From positions 6,943 to 70,942 of the forward strand of contig JALHHH010000002.1 of the NCBI GenBank assembly GCA_022837485.1: a stretch of DNA of 64,000 nucleotides, in the 5' to 3' direction. The translations under genes were made by a program, and so were the position numbers. Positions 36,353 to 44,447 of the stretch are shown here, in pieces. Positions within the stretch are counted from its first letter, which is position 1; the number at the start of each line of letters is the position of its first letter. The stretch is from Bacteroidales bacterium (lineage in GTDB: Bacteria; Bacteroidota; Bacteroidia; Bacteroidales; Lentimicrobiaceae). The notes below the pieces were generated by a model that saw only the letters and a list, made by a program, of their open reading frames with translations, searched no databases and had not been told where the DNA came from.

Positions 36353-36680
36353 GGTTTTAATGCTGGCGAAGATACGATGTTTAGTTGATTTTGGATTTCA
36401 CATGCTCTTACTGTATAGGTAGGATTTCCGGCAATTGCCGGATGGGTGACACGGACTTTTCATGCATTACTTCATGGGATTTTCAATTTCCGGAAGCAGT
36501 GTAAATAATATGTAATCAAGTTATTATAATGCCATTATCGCATCACCGTATTTTTTGATTTTTGCAATGCGAAGCTCTTTAATTCTGCATATACCGGGCT
36601 TCGCCTTGCGTCGTACCCCAGCGCTTTCTGTTTTTTTTCGTAACTTGCAAACCTTTGATTATTAATTAAATTTTTTTATA
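36353..36680. other. Divergent intergenic region between the HAD hydrolase and MscS
   Basis: This 328-bp gap has no supported gene. It contains a perfect 16-bp palindrome (36427-36442) and, closer to mscS, TAACTTG at about 36644, a near -7 box followed by an A/T-rich leader. Confidence 0.5.
36427..36442. repeat. Perfect 16-bp palindrome
   Basis: TCCGGCAATTGCCGGA reads the same on both strands. It lies 75 bp upstream of the HAD gene start. It could be an operator for a dimeric regulator or a short hairpin; there is no T-tract on either side. Confidence 0.5.
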
Positions 36681-37511
36681 ATGGAGAATTTATCGTCATT
36701 TATTTCGTCTCCGGAGCAGTTGTGGTCGATGGTCATAACCTACGGAGGGAAGATTTTACTGGCATTGCTTACCCTTGGAATCGGTTTGTGGCTTATTGGC
36801 CGGCTGATTAAGGTATTGAAGAAAGTATTTGAGATTCGTGCGTATGAGAGGACCCTGCAGAAGTTTCTGCTGCAGGTGATATCGGTGCTGCTGAAGGTAC
36901 TGCTGCTGATCAGCGTTGTGTCGATGGTAGGGGTTCAGGTAACCTCGTTTATTGCTCTTCTGGGTGCTGCAGGTATTGCTTTTGGTATGGCCCTTTCGGG
37001 GACGCTTCAGAACTTTGCCGGCGGGGTGATGCTGCTGATTCTAAAGCCGTTTAAGGTAGGCGACTATATTGAAGCACAGGGCTATGCCGGAACGGTTACC
37101 GAAGTTCAGATTTTTCATACCGTGCTGCATACGCCGGATAAGAAAACCATCATTATACCCAACGGACCGCTGAGTAACGGTGCTGCGGTTAATTTTTCCA
37201 CATCTCCCGTGCGCAGGGTGGATATCACCTTTGGAATCGGCTACGGCGACAACATCGATAAAGCCAGGCAGCTTATTATGGATATTCTTACCTCCGACCA
37301 GAGAGTTCTTGAAGATCCGGCACCGTTTACCGGCGTTGTTTCCCTGGGCGACAGTTCCGTAAACATCGTAACCCGTGCATGGGTAAACGGGGGCGACTAC
37401 TGGGATGTCTATTTCTATCTGAACGAGAAGGTGAAGAAGACCTTCGACGAAAACGGCGTATCCATTCCCTTCCCGCAGCGCGACGTGCATATTTATCAGA
37501 CGAAAGCCTGA
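36681..37511 (+). CDS. mscS: Small-conductance mechanosensitive channel (MscS family)
   Basis: This 276-aa protein has three N-terminal transmembrane helices. The pore-lining TM3 is GAAGIAFGMALSGTLQNFAGGVML, with the Gly/Ala packing pattern of MscS, followed by the beta domain (KPFKVGDYIEAQGYAGTVTEV, IIIPNGPLSNGAAVNFS) and the C-terminal alpha/beta vestibule. Length is close to the classic 286-aa MscS. It relieves turgor on hypo-osmotic shock. ATG 36681 follows an A/T-rich leader. A bidirectional terminator follows 58 bp after the stop. Confidence 0.96.
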   Translation: MENLSSFISSPEQLWSMVITYGGKILLALLTLGIGLWLIGRLIKVLKKVFEIRAYERTLQKFLLQVISVLLKVLLLISVVSMVGVQVTSFIALLGAAGIAFGMALSGTLQNFAGGVMLLILKPFKVGDYIEAQGYAGTVTEVQIFHTVLHTPDKKTIIIPNGPLSNGAAVNFSTSPVRRVDITFGIGYGDNIDKARQLIMDILTSDQRVLEDPAPFTGVVSLGDSSVNIVTRAWVNGGDYWDVYFYLNEKVKKTFDENGVSIPFPQRDVHIYQTKA

Positions 37512-37568
37512 AACGCTTTACCTATAAATGCAAAGCCCCCGGAAAAATTACAGCCGGGCATAAAAAGC

Positions 37569-37600
37569 AAAAGTCTGGCCGGATGTGGCCAGACTTTTTT
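37569..37600. terminator. Bidirectional terminator between mscS and the broken lipoprotein gene
   Basis: AAGTCTGGCC and GGCCAGACTT form a perfect 10-bp stem with loop GGATGT. It is flanked by A residues on the left and six T residues on the right, so it works for the plus strand and plausibly for the minus strand. Confidence 0.88.
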
Positions 37601-37628
37601 GTGTCAGTGTATTACCTGCCGATTGCTA

Positions 37629-38474
37629 TTAATTACACTGCATTACAATATTGGGCGTATTATCGTTTTTCTTCGATTCATTGTTCACCTTAAAATCGGT
37701 CCACACATTCCTGTTGGAGTTGCCGTTGGTGTTATCGCAATCGGGTGTAAATTGAATGGTCCATGTATAGGATTCGCATGCCTCGAGGTCCATGGTGTTC
37801 TGCAGCGTCTGGCCATTACGGGTCCACCCTTCAAGTCCGGATACGTAGTATGACTGCGGGATTGTAAATACCAGCACTGCGTCATCCATACTTTCAGCGG
37901 GGATGTAGGTGAAAGTGTAAACACCTTCCGTTACCTGAGTGTAAGCAAAGCTTTCTTCGCATCCGCAGAGTCCAATCAGGTTGTAGTCAACCTCAAATTC
38001 TGCCTGCGGTCCATTTCCGGCTACCTGGAGCGTATATGCAATGTTATCGCATGCTGCCCAGTTCTCTCCGAGGGGAGTTGTATAGGTAGCCCATGTGTCT
38101 GCGGCAACAGGCCCGTTTGTCCAGACGGATAAATCGTTGATGATCAGGTCGGAGAATCCATTGGTACTTTTTACCTTCAGGATAAACTCGGTTTCGGTGT
38201 TGTAGTATTCAATGTCAACGGTTTTTGTATTGGAATTATTCGTTTTGCCACCCCAGCCTATTATTGCCTGACCGGTTTTGGAATAATAAGTGCCTTCTTC
38301 GGCGATACACTGGGTTTCGCAACCGGTGTATTCCAGATTTGCTGATTCGGATTTCAGGCGCATGCCTGCGTTTTCAGCAGAGGCTGGTACAATCTCATCC
38401 TATGAGCAGGAGATGAACATGCTTCCCATAAGGAAAATGGAAGCCAGGAAAATCGGGGTTTGGTTTGCTTTCAT
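37629..38474 (-). pseudogene. Lipoprotein gene interrupted by an in-frame amber codon
   Basis: Reading from ATG 38474 gives MKANQTPIFLASIFLMGSMF then ISCS: a full lipoprotein signal with lipobox FISC. The very next codon is TAG (38401-38399). The same frame continues without another stop as DEIVPASAENAG and then 244 residues from Met 38363 to 37629 (beta-rich, Cys pairs such as GCETQC and GLCGCEES, and ESYTWTIQFTPDC). CAG to TAG is a one-base change, so Gln at this place would restore an ordinary 280-residue lipoprotein. Other genes here stop at TAG, so recoding is unlikely; a nonsense mutation or a sequencing error is. Restart at Met 38363 would give a protein without a signal peptide. Confidence 0.75.
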
Positions 38475-38610
38475 TTTTGTTTTGTTTTTGTTGGTTTATT
38501 TGTTTTGATATTTGGTATTTAATAATTTTTCTCTTTGTTTTTTCCTTTGTTAACCGCCATTGGCCGGTGCTTTGCTGAAAGAAATTATCAGGAATATTGA
38601 AGGGATGGCT

Positions 38611-38910
38611 TTAGTTCAGACTGTAAACGGTGAGGTATTGCCATTCCCGGTTGATCTCGAGAAAACGAATTACGGCGGGGTGGGATGGTTTGATGCGGTA
38701 TCCGTTCATCACAGCGTAATGCATGCTGTGCAGAATAAGGTCGGATGCCAGCCCCGTACCTCTGAGCGACTCCGGGACGTATGCGTTGTGAAGGTCGAGA
38801 ACCGAATTTGTAATCCGGTAGGAAAGGTAGGACTCCAGACCGTCGCGAAGAATCATGAAATTTTCTCCGGTATTAATAATAAGGTCCTTTAAAATCAAAC
38901 TGTTCGGCAT
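38611..38910 (-). CDS. Small GNAT-family N-acetyltransferase
   Basis: This 99-aa protein resembles the minimal YjdJ/GNAT_C-type acetyltransferase-like group: AYVPESLRGTGLASDLILHSM carries the RGxGxA acetyl-CoA loop. HYAVMNGYRIKPSHPAVIRFLE follows, similar to the usual C-P-F-A-x-x-W/F end. Substrate is unknown. The upstream 343-bp gap carries operator-like palindromes. Confidence 0.75.
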   Translation of the reverse strand: MPNSLILKDLIINTGENFMILRDGLESYLSYRITNSVLDLHNAYVPESLRGTGLASDLILHSMHYAVMNGYRIKPSHPAVIRFLEINREWQYLTVYSLN

Positions 38911-39253
38911 AGTATATCGAGTTATTTTTTGGTAAAATTATGGCAGTATTTTCGTTTGTCAATACCCCATACATCAAAATGGGTATAAATACGGAGGGCT
39001 CTGAAACACTGATATATTGAGGTAAAATGGGTGTGTTTTCGCTCTCCGCCGGGGGATTGGCGACGTAAGTCGTTTAAAATCAGAATGCAGACAAGGAATG
39101 CCCCAAACGGCTGTAATTTTTAGCCTGTGTTAACTTTCGCAAAGCCTTGGTGTATGGGCTTTTCAGGCCAATTACGCGGCTATGGGTATAAATACCCATA
39201 CATTTAATGTGTTTTGGCTCAAACCGTTATGAATAGTGATACAGGACGGCCCT
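38911..39253. other. Intergenic region with operator-like repeats upstream of the GNAT gene
   Basis: No gene is supported in these 343 bp. GGGTATAAATA occurs twice, near 38979-38989 and at 39184-39194. The second copy is part of a palindrome at 39181-39200; near the first copy, ATACCCC about 20 bp away makes a looser inverted repeat. Confidence 0.5.
39181..39200. repeat. Palindrome TATGGGTAT-AA-ATACCCATA
   Basis: Two perfect 9-bp arms with a 2-bp spacer suggest the binding site of a dimeric regulator. The distance to the GNAT start codon is about 270 bp, and to the stop of the DASS gene about 50 bp. Confidence 0.6.
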
Positions 39254-40744
39254 TTATGGTTGAGGAGCCCAGAACGGCACCGATTTGTCGAAAACCATTA
39301 CAAACTCCATCAGCAGATAGAGAACCAGGGGCAATAGTGCCAGACTCAGGAGCTTTAGTCCCGATCCGGCCTTTACCATATCGCTCATGCTAACGCGGTT
39401 GCTGCCAAAAACCACGGTATTCGGCCCGGTGCCTGCGGGCATGATAAATACAAAGCTGCAGGCGAAGGTTGCGGGAATCATGAGCAGGAGCGGATTCATG
39501 TTTCCGGCTACCGCAAGGCTTGCCAGCACGGGCAGAAATATATTGGCCGTTGCCGTATTGGAGTTCATCTCGGTGAAAAGCAGAATGGCTGCAACAACGA
39601 TATACAGAACCAGCCAGGTAGGATATCCGCTGATGAAGGCGAGCTGCAGCCCTATCCAGTCGGCCAGTCCGGTTACCTTGAAACTGGCGGCCATGGCATA
39701 GCCTCCGCCCACGATCACCCCGACTCCCCAGGGTATCTGTACGGCATTTTTCCATTCCAGTAGGCGTTTTCCTCTGCCGTCGGGCAGCATAAACAGCAGC
39801 ATAACCGCCGTCATCCCCACGGTGCTGTCGTGTACGAAGTCCTCCGCGTTAAGCAGCGAACTCCAGCCGGGGATAATAAAGGTGTCGATAACGATGTTTT
39901 CCCGGAAGATCCATCCCAGGGAGGTAAAAATAAACACAAGGAGTACCCGCATTTCGCCCCTGCTCATTGGTCCCATGGTCCTGAGTTCGGCGGCTATTAC
40001 CTCCCGGCTTCCGGGGATGCTGTTGCGGATTCCGAACAGTTTTACAAGGTAAATCCAGGTGAGAGGCAGAAAGATCACTACCAGCGGGAATCCTATTTTA
40101 AGCCAGGCAAAGAAGCTGACGGAGGGTGCTTCGGGGAACATTTTCGACAGTATGCCCGAAAAGATCATATTGGTGGGGGATCCGATCAGGGTAGCGGTTC
40201 CGCCTATGCTGGCGGCATATGCAATTCCCAGCATCAGGGCAGTACCGAAGTGGTTGGTGGTGCCCGACGATTCCTCGTCTTTGAGCAGCAGCGCCATACC
40301 GATCGGTAGCATCAGAAGAGCTGCGGTTACGTTGGCGATCCACATCGAAAGGAAGGCCGTTGCCAGCATCATGCTCATCAGAATGATGCGGCGGCTGGTA
40401 CCCAGGGCTTTGATCAGCACAAGGGCGATACGCCGGTGCAGATTCTGTGCTTCAATGCCTTTTGCGATGAAGAATCCCGATATCATCATAAGCACGAAAT
40501 CGTGCCCGTAGTTTATGGCCGTTTCTCCGGCCGGAAGTATTCCCAGAAAGGGAAAGAGTGCCATCGGCAGGAATGCTGTGGCATATACGGGAATGGCTTC
40601 GGTAATCCACCATACCGCCATCAGTATGGCGACCACTCCGGCATTTTTACCGGCCTCCGTCAGGCCTTCGGGAGCCGGAAGCATTAGCCCGGCAACCAGG
40701 AAAAGCAGGCCGGCAATCATCCCGGCATATTTTATATTTTTCAT
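39254..40744 (-). CDS. SLC13/DASS-family sodium:anion symporter
   Basis: This 496-aa protein has about twelve to thirteen membrane segments. Family motifs are visible: WWITEAIPVYATAFLPMALFP near the N-terminus, IGSPTNMIF (first SNT-like site), and TEMNSNTATANIFLPVL (second SNT motif). VMPAGTGPNTVVFG-like FIMPAGTGPNTVVFGSNRVS follows. DASS proteins take up dicarboxylates, citrate or sulfate with sodium. It lies 291 bp downstream of the sugar-utilisation operon and beyond a strong hairpin, so it is probably a separate unit. Confidence 0.92.
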   Translation of the reverse strand: MKNIKYAGMIAGLLFLVAGLMLPAPEGLTEAGKNAGVVAILMAVWWITEAIPVYATAFLPMALFPFLGILPAGETAINYGHDFVLMMISGFFIAKGIEAQNLHRRIALVLIKALGTSRRIILMSMMLATAFLSMWIANVTAALLMLPIGMALLLKDEESSGTTNHFGTALMLGIAYAASIGGTATLIGSPTNMIFSGILSKMFPEAPSVSFFAWLKIGFPLVVIFLPLTWIYLVKLFGIRNSIPGSREVIAAELRTMGPMSRGEMRVLLVFIFTSLGWIFRENIVIDTFIIPGWSSLLNAEDFVHDSTVGMTAVMLLFMLPDGRGKRLLEWKNAVQIPWGVGVIVGGGYAMAASFKVTGLADWIGLQLAFISGYPTWLVLYIVVAAILLFTEMNSNTATANIFLPVLASLAVAGNMNPLLLMIPATFACSFVFIMPAGTGPNTVVFGSNRVSMSDMVKAGSGLKLLSLALLPLVLYLLMEFVMVFDKSVPFWAPQP

Positions 40745-40931
40745 CCGAACATATGGTTGATTTCAACGTCTGGATTCACGCCTGCCCGTCTGTACCGGAT
40801 TCGGACTTACCGAATAAGCAATTTCTGCCTCCGGCCGGGTATGGGTACGTTTGTTCCCTTTCGGGGATGGGGTTACGGTGCAGGCATGACCTCCGGGGCG
40901 CATCTCTGCACCCATGACGTTAAAAAATGAG

Positions 40932-40963
40932 AAAGGTACCCGCACAATGGCAGATACCTTTCT
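40932..40963 (-). terminator. Terminator at the end of the ribose/ADP-ribose-type operon
   Basis: On the minus strand GAAAGGTATCTGC and GCGGGTACCTTTC pair over 13 positions (two G-T wobbles) around loop CATTGT. They are followed by TCATTTTTTAA. It lies about 70 bp after the stop of the last operon gene and before the DASS gene. Confidence 0.75.
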
Positions 40964-41035
40964 TCCCTCCTGCAATACCTGCCGGTTTAAAACCAATGAA
41001 TAACGATTAAAAACCGGCATGGATTTCCCTGAATA

Positions 41036-41803
41036 CTATTCGTAATACGAGAAGTTGTAGATTTCCTGCCATCCGTCGCCCGAGCGTGTCATAGTGGAAA
41101 CCCTGTTCTTTGCATCGAAGGTATAGGTAATAGTAGTGGTTTTCTTGTTGGCTTCGTCACCGGGAGTCCAGTAATCGAGGAAGTCGACCAGTTTTTTGCT
41201 GGGTTTTCCGAAGATTCCTCCTACGGTCTTCCAGTTTGAATCAACGGCGTTGGTCTGCTGGATGTCGGCGGTGTTGTCGCCCGTGGTGAAGGTGAAGGTT
41301 TTGATACGGTTTACGTTGCCATCGTCGCCGTAGCGGGTGTGTTTGGTTACGTTACCATTGGTAATTTCAACGTCAAACTTGTTGTGGTTCACACCGTCCC
41401 AGAATTCCTTCACGGCAACGAGGTAACCGTTGGCATCGTACTCGTAGGAGGCATAGCTGGTTTCATCCCAGATTTCCTTTACCACGCGGCCGTTGGCATC
41501 CAGTTCATAAACGGTGGGCCAGTCTTCCTTGGTAATGGTAAGCTTACCGGCAACCGAATAGTCGTAGGTGATGGTATCAACGGCAACGCCTTCCCATGAA
41601 TTATAGATTTTCGATACTTTGTCGTTGGCATCGTAAACAAACTCATATCCTTCAACACCATCTCCGTAGTTTACACCAATTGTTTTGATTTTTGCGGGAG
41701 GCACAACAATGGGATCGTCGCCGTTGTCGTCGCCGTTGTCGCAGGCGGTGAAGCTCATGGCAGCGATTGCGGCCATCGTCAGTAATGCAATGTACTTTTT
41801 CAT
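41036..41803 (-). CDS. Lipoprotein with YD/RHS-like repeats (DUF4595-type)
   Basis: This 255-aa protein has a lipoprotein signal (lipobox FTAC at about residue 20) and then an acidic linker (DNGDDNGDDP). Short beta-hairpin repeats follow, of the form (F/Y)xYDANxxVxKI: YEFVYDANDKVSKIYNS, YELDANGRVVKEIWD, YEYDANGYLVAVKEF, and YTFDAKNRVSTMTRS. These match the YD-like pattern of Bacteroidetes DUF4595 proteins. It ends the operon, 48 bp after the sugar transporter, and may bind a ligand or partner at the outer membrane. Confidence 0.8.
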   Translation of the reverse strand: MKKYIALLTMAAIAAMSFTACDNGDDNGDDPIVVPPAKIKTIGVNYGDGVEGYEFVYDANDKVSKIYNSWEGVAVDTITYDYSVAGKLTITKEDWPTVYELDANGRVVKEIWDETSYASYEYDANGYLVAVKEFWDGVNHNKFDVEITNGNVTKHTRYGDDGNVNRIKTFTFTTGDNTADIQQTNAVDSNWKTVGGIFGKPSKKLVDFLDYWTPGDEANKKTTTITYTFDAKNRVSTMTRSGDGWQEIYNFSYYE

Positions 41804-41851
41804 TTTGTTGGTTTTTGGTTGTTTGTGAATTTATTTAGTGATCAGGTTTTC

Positions 41852-42859
41852 TTATTGATTTCCGGCAACGATGATCAGTGCCAGTCCGGAGATAAAGAAG
41901 AGGAACATCAGCAGAAGCAGTAGGCTGATGGTTTTTGTTGCTCCTTTGAATTCTTTCCAGATGAATACGCCCCAGAGTGCAGCCACCATGGTTGCGCCCT
42001 GTCCGAGTGCATAAGATATGGCCGCACCGGCTTTACCGGCAGCTATATAACTCAGCGCGGTACCGAGTCCCCAGATAAGTCCGCCAAGGATGCCCACGGC
42101 ATGCGTCGACAGTCCGCCGCTGAAATAGGCCTTATAGCTTACGGGCTCTCCCACGAAGGGTTTCTTCATCAGGTAGGTGTTAAAGAAGAAGTTGCTGAAC
42201 AGCATCCCCAGTGCAAGGATAAATACGGCAGTATACGGGGTTACCATACCCGGAGTGGGCGATTCGAAGTTGCTAAGGTCCATGGCTGCCGCTACAAAGC
42301 GGTAGAAGAACGACATCAGGATACCTGCGGCAATGGCAATGTAGAGCCCTTTTTTTGCAACGCTTTTATCCCTGTTTTTGCTGATTTTGCCGTAGGCTAT
42401 GCCGTTGAACAGAAGTGCAAAAACGATAAGCGCCACGCCCGAGAAGAGCAGGACGGCATCTCCGTAAGGAGCTCCGAAGTAGTTGATAAATACCCCGAGT
42501 ACGAGAGCCAGTCCGACCCCTACCGGGAATGCAACGGCCATACCTGCCAGAGAGATGGAAGCCGAGAGCAGGATGTTTGATGCGTTGAAGATGATTCCGC
42601 CAAGGAATGCGCTGCCGAAATTTTTCGGGCTTACCTGCATCAGGTCCTGAACGAAGCTGCGGCCCTGATCGCCGGTGCTTCCCAGCGTTAAGCCCATTAG
42701 CAGTGTGAGCAGGACAACGCCGATAACATAATCCCAGTAAAATAACTCATAGCGCCAGGTTTTGGCTGCCAGTTTCTGTGTGTTGCCCCATGAGCCCCAG
42801 CACAGCATGGTGACGAAGCACAGGGCAACGGCCAGGGTGTAACTGCTTACAATGTACAT
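41852..42859 (-). CDS. GRP-family sugar transporter (candidate ribose permease)
   Basis: This 335-aa protein has ten hydrophobic helices of the drug/metabolite-transporter fold and GRP/RhaT-like segments: LCFVTMLCWGSWGNTQKLAAKTWRYELFYWDY at the start, LGGIIFNASNILLSASISLAGMAVAFPVG, LGGLIWGLGTALSYIAAGKAG, and GQGATMVAALWGVFIWKEFKG near the end. Members carry glucose, ribose or rhamnose. Because the operon also encodes a ribokinase, ribose is the likeliest substrate (inference). It starts 28 bp after the second esterase. Confidence 0.85.
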   Translation of the reverse strand: MYIVSSYTLAVALCFVTMLCWGSWGNTQKLAAKTWRYELFYWDYVIGVVLLTLLMGLTLGSTGDQGRSFVQDLMQVSPKNFGSAFLGGIIFNASNILLSASISLAGMAVAFPVGVGLALVLGVFINYFGAPYGDAVLLFSGVALIVFALLFNGIAYGKISKNRDKSVAKKGLYIAIAAGILMSFFYRFVAAAMDLSNFESPTPGMVTPYTAVFILALGMLFSNFFFNTYLMKKPFVGEPVSYKAYFSGGLSTHAVGILGGLIWGLGTALSYIAAGKAGAAISYALGQGATMVAALWGVFIWKEFKGATKTISLLLLLMFLFFISGLALIIVAGNQ

Positions 42860-42887
42860 ATCGTTTGTTTTAGGTGAGTTATTATTT

Positions 42888-44444
42888 TTATTTGTGAAAC
42901 CTTCGTGAAACCATTTTCAGAATTTCCGGCATACCTCCGGCTATCCATTCATAACCTCCCGTGCCTTCCCTTACCCGGTATTCGTGGGCTATCCCCATGT
43001 CGCGCAGCACCATGTGCAGCTCTCCGTTGCCCTTTACGCTGTTTCCCCGGTCGGGGGCATCCACAAAGAGGGCAGCCTGGCCCGTGTTCAGTATCCCGGC
43101 ATCCATTTTCAGGCTTTCTGCCGTCGCCGTATCCACCTCTGCCCCGCACAGCATATACGAACCAAATGCAGGCTTCCGGCGCATCGCCCCGAATACCATC
43201 TCCGCACTTGCTCCGGTTCCTGCCAGCGCCCTGAATTTATATCCGCTTCGTATTCTCAGTTTTTCTCCGGACAGTTCCGGCAGAGAGAGTGCATCCGCCC
43301 CTGCATCGGTAAACATTGCTATCATCGGAGTAATTATTCCATCTTCAATCTGCGCATTAACGATTTCTGCCAGATCCCTTGCCGCAGCTTTATCATCCAC
43401 TCCCGCAAACAGCAACAGCGGGTATTTGCGGTTGCCCGTTTCGTAACCGGCTGGCAGAAAAACGTGTAAGGGCCTCCCGGCTATTTCCATTGTAAGAAAT
43501 TGCTCTTTATTCAGAGGCTGCCTGCGAACCGGCACCTCCGCTTCCCCGGCAAAGGGAGTTTCGCTGAACACGGAAGCTATGTACCGGAGCGATGGAAGCA
43601 GGGCCTGCTGCCATACCGTGAAACTGTGCCCCCCGTCTACTACCCTGTACTCGTGCGGGATGCCGTGTTCGTGCATAAGGATGTGCAGGGTTTCGTTGCT
43701 GCGGCAGAGCGTTTGTTCCTCATCCCCGTTTACCATGTAAATCCTGGTCGACTGCTTTTGAGCGTCGCTCATCGACGGGAAGAGGTGGAAGGGATTGTTG
43801 AGGCGGTAATAACCGGTAATGCGATCGCTTCCGTATGTGCCTTCCCCGCCGAAAAGCCGTCCCCACTGCTCATCCCAGGCGGGGGCTTCCTCTTCCATGT
43901 ATTGACCGTCGGTACGGACCGACATGCTCAGGGGTGCTGCAGAACCAAATATTCCGGGATGTTTAAGATGCAGTATCATCGCACCAAAGCCGCCCATGGA
44001 GTAACCCAGTACTGCCCTCTGCGCCGGAGCCGGAATTGTGCGGAATTCTTTATCGATATGTGGGACGAGTTCCTGTACAAACATATCCTGATACGGGAAG
44101 GTTCCCTTGTAATCGTTTACGTAATAAGTCCGGAAAGCCTGTGGCATCACAAATATCATGGGAGGAAGGGTCCCTGCCTTTTCGGCGCTGCGACAGAGCT
44201 GTTCCACACGCCCGTATTCGAGCCAGGAGGTTTCGTCGTCACCGAGTCCGTGCAGCAGATAAACCACCGGATACGCCTTATTTTCCGAGTAATAGGAGGA
44301 AGGGAGTATTACCGAATACTTCACGGACCGACCCAGAAGGCTGCTTTCGAACGAAAGGCTTTCCATCACCAGCAAAGGCTGTGCCCCGCCCCGTAAACCG
44401 GAGAGGGTAAGCATCAGCAGAAGCAGCAGGGCGTTTCGTTTCAT
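42888..44444 (-). CDS. Exported esterase with a second, degenerate hydrolase domain (esterase B)
   Basis: This 518-aa protein has a signal peptide (to about residue 21). Domain 1 (about 25-300) is an esterase-D/feruloyl-esterase-type alpha/beta hydrolase: YPVVYLLHGLGDDETSW (oxyanion side), nucleophile Ser149 in VLGYSMGGFGA, and catalytic His in VVDGGHSFTVWQ. Domain 2 (about 315-518) repeats the fold, but the nucleophile elbow reads ALAGTGASAEMVFG, without GxSxG. The equivalent of the His segment is REGTGGYEWIAGG, lacking His. It is therefore probably a non-catalytic copy. It lies 3 bp after its paralogue. Its likely job is removal of acyl groups from a sugar or nucleotide substrate (inference). 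Confidence 0.85.
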   Translation of the reverse strand: MKRNALLLLLMLTLSGLRGGAQPLLVMESLSFESSLLGRSVKYSVILPSSYYSENKAYPVVYLLHGLGDDETSWLEYGRVEQLCRSAEKAGTLPPMIFVMPQAFRTYYVNDYKGTFPYQDMFVQELVPHIDKEFRTIPAPAQRAVLGYSMGGFGAMILHLKHPGIFGSAAPLSMSVRTDGQYMEEEAPAWDEQWGRLFGGEGTYGSDRITGYYRLNNPFHLFPSMSDAQKQSTRIYMVNGDEEQTLCRSNETLHILMHEHGIPHEYRVVDGGHSFTVWQQALLPSLRYIASVFSETPFAGEAEVPVRRQPLNKEQFLTMEIAGRPLHVFLPAGYETGNRKYPLLLFAGVDDKAAARDLAEIVNAQIEDGIITPMIAMFTDAGADALSLPELSGEKLRIRSGYKFRALAGTGASAEMVFGAMRRKPAFGSYMLCGAEVDTATAESLKMDAGILNTGQAALFVDAPDRGNSVKGNGELHMVLRDMGIAHEYRVREGTGGYEWIAGGMPEILKMVSRRFHK

Positions 44445-44447
44445 CGG

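Noticed and set aside
8485..36585. Shared 11-mer AGCTCTTTAAT at about 8485 and 36574
   Set aside because: It is short, A/T-rich and without flanking similarity; chance is the simplest explanation.
37629..38474. Stop-codon reassignment (TAG as Gln) as an explanation for the broken lipoprotein gene
   Set aside because: At least one intact gene here (the PpiD-like gene) ends with TAG, so amber is read as stop.
40763..41020. An 85-codon minus-strand open frame between the DASS gene and the lipoprotein
   Set aside because: Composition is not protein-like, and it runs through the terminator hairpin at 40932-40963.
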